15,080 nt of DNA from CAYVBJ01 sp964415185 (GTDB lineage Bacteria; Bacteroidota; Rhodothermia; Balneolales; Balneolaceae): NCBI GenBank assembly GCA_964415185.1, contig CAYPZI010000066.1, forward strand, positions 1 through 15,080, written 5' to 3'. This document shows positions 14,128 to 15,080 of this stretch, in pieces (the first letter of the stretch is position 1; every line of letters begins with the position of its first letter). Both the position numbers and the translations under genes were made by a program. The notes under the pieces are model-generated. The model was not told where the DNA came from. It did not search any database and worked only from the letters and a program-made list of their open reading frames with translations.

Positions 14128-15067
14128 TCTGAATGATTATGATTTTAAACAATCACATCTGCTGGGGCTAGCCGATTATTCGGGTGATGATATTCTCTAT
14201 TTACTCGAGCAGGCAAAGACGTTCAGGGAAGTGCTTGATCGTCCTGTACCAAAGGTGCCGACACTGAGGGACAAAACAATTGTAAACCTTTTTTATGAGA
14301 GCAGCACCCGTACCAGGCTTTCGTTTGAACTCGCACAAAAAAGAATGGGAGCTGATGTCGTAAATTTTTCGGCAAGTACATCCAGTACTAAAAAAGGGGA
14401 GTCGCTGAAAGATACCATCAGGAATATCAGTTCGATGAAGATTGACATGGTCGTGGTGCGGCACGAGAGCCCGGGCGTACCCCATTTTTTAACGCGCTGT
14501 GTGGAAGCAACCATAGTAAACGCCGGAGACGGGGCTCACGAGCATCCTACACAGGCTTTGCTCGATATGTTTACCATGCAGCAGACCTACCCAGACCTTA
14601 AAGGCAAAAAAATTGCCATTATTGGTGATATAGCTCATAGCAGGGTGGTACGTTCGAATATACTTGGGCTTCGCAAGGTGGGCGCGGAAGTGACGGTGTG
14701 CGGCCCGAAATCTTTGATGCCGAGGTTTGCAGAAGCCCTGGGGGCAAACGTCTCATACAACCTGGATGAAGTGTTGAGCTGGTGTGATATCGCTATGGCA
14801 CTTAGAATTCAGCTTGAAAGAATCGGAGGTGGTACCGACCTCTTTCCAAGCCTCCGGGAGTATCATGAAAAGTTCGGAATAAAGATGAGCCACCTCGAAA
14901 AGTATCCCGATTTTATAGTAATGCATCCCGGCCCGATCAACCGGGGTGTAGAGATGGAAAGCGATGTTGCCGACAGTGAGCGGGCAGTTATTCTGAACCA
15001 GGTCACCAACGGTGTGGCTGTTCGCATGGCGGTGTTGTATTTGCTGAGTGGAGGGGCGAGGGTGTAG
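14120..15067 (+). CDS. pyrB: Aspartate carbamoyltransferase catalytic subunit
   Basis: PyrB joins carbamoyl phosphate and aspartate to N-carbamoyl-aspartate, the committed step of pyrimidine synthesis. The complete 315-residue protein has the carbamoyl-phosphate motif STRTR (62-66), the 80s loop with KKGES (91-95, Lys92), HPTQ (142-145), the aspartate-domain segment MALRIQLER (226-234) and HPGP (269-272). Length fits catalytic chains of the class that pairs with pyrR or pyrC rather than the enterobacterial pyrBI type. No regulatory pyrI gene is seen, though only 13 bases remain after the stop. The pyrR-pyrB overlap indicates one transcript. A dihydroorotase gene (pyrC) beyond the window would be the usual next member. 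Confidence 0.97.
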   Translation: MSDLNDYDFKQSHLLGLADYSGDDILYLLEQAKTFREVLDRPVPKVPTLRDKTIVNLFYESSTRTRLSFELAQKRMGADVVNFSASTSSTKKGESLKDTIRNISSMKIDMVVVRHESPGVPHFLTRCVEATIVNAGDGAHEHPTQALLDMFTMQQTYPDLKGKKIAIIGDIAHSRVVRSNILGLRKVGAEVTVCGPKSLMPRFAEALGANVSYNLDEVLSWCDIAMALRIQLERIGGGTDLFPSLREYHEKFGIKMSHLEKYPDFIVMHPGPINRGVEMESDVADSERAVILNQVTNGVAVRMAVLYLLSGGARV

Positions 15068-15080
15068 GCTGATACATTAA

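Overview
The window is a conserved housekeeping block from a bacterium that most resembles the Bacteroidota or the related Balneolota/Rhodothermota. Four things point there. RpoB and RpoC have the lengths (1271 and 1435 aa) and sequence character of that group. A DUF2911 protein is present. Ribosome binding sites are weak or missing before most genes. Two intergenic sites match the Bacteroidota promoter core TAnnTTTG. Base composition looks moderate, roughly in the mid-40s % GC by eye. No mobile element, CRISPR array or foreign-looking island is visible.

Positions 1-11417 are all on the + strand. They hold the 3' part of a tRNA-like gene, then the standard transcription and translation cluster secE-nusG-rplK-rplA-rplJ-rplL-rpoB-rpoC, closed by a strong intrinsic terminator at 11421-11448. 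SecE serves protein export and NusG links RNA polymerase to the ribosome. L11, L1, L10 and L7/L12 form the factor-binding stalk and L1 stalk. RpoB and RpoC form the polymerase active site. The only sizeable gap inside the cluster (3091-3253, rplL to rpoB) carries several stem-loops, the last of which encloses a Shine-Dalgarno-like sequence. A related GGAG-N4-TCCTTT element sits directly at the rpoC start.

Positions 11555-12088 (+) encode a secreted DUF2911 protein. It meets, tail to tail with a 4-base overlap, a two-gene minus-strand unit (13402 to 12085) of two HAD-superfamily hydrolases. The first is GmhB-like but lacks the zinc-binding cysteines. The second is a haloacid-dehalogenase-type protein with Trp where most HAD phosphatases have the second Asp.

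From 13403 the DNA is divergent. Candidate promoters face left toward the HAD pair and right toward pyrR-pyrB, the start of a pyrimidine biosynthesis operon. The pyrR promoter candidate overlaps the most upstream possible start codon, so I place the pyrR start downstream at 13576. pyrR and pyrB overlap by 8 bases, and the window ends 13 bases after pyrB. No stretch longer than 300 bases lacks a gene.

I found no convincing undescribed multi-gene system. The items most worth a second look are the abnormal tRNA-like 3' half, the paired rpoB/rpoC leader elements, the promoter/start-codon overlap at pyrR and the divergent HAD pair.
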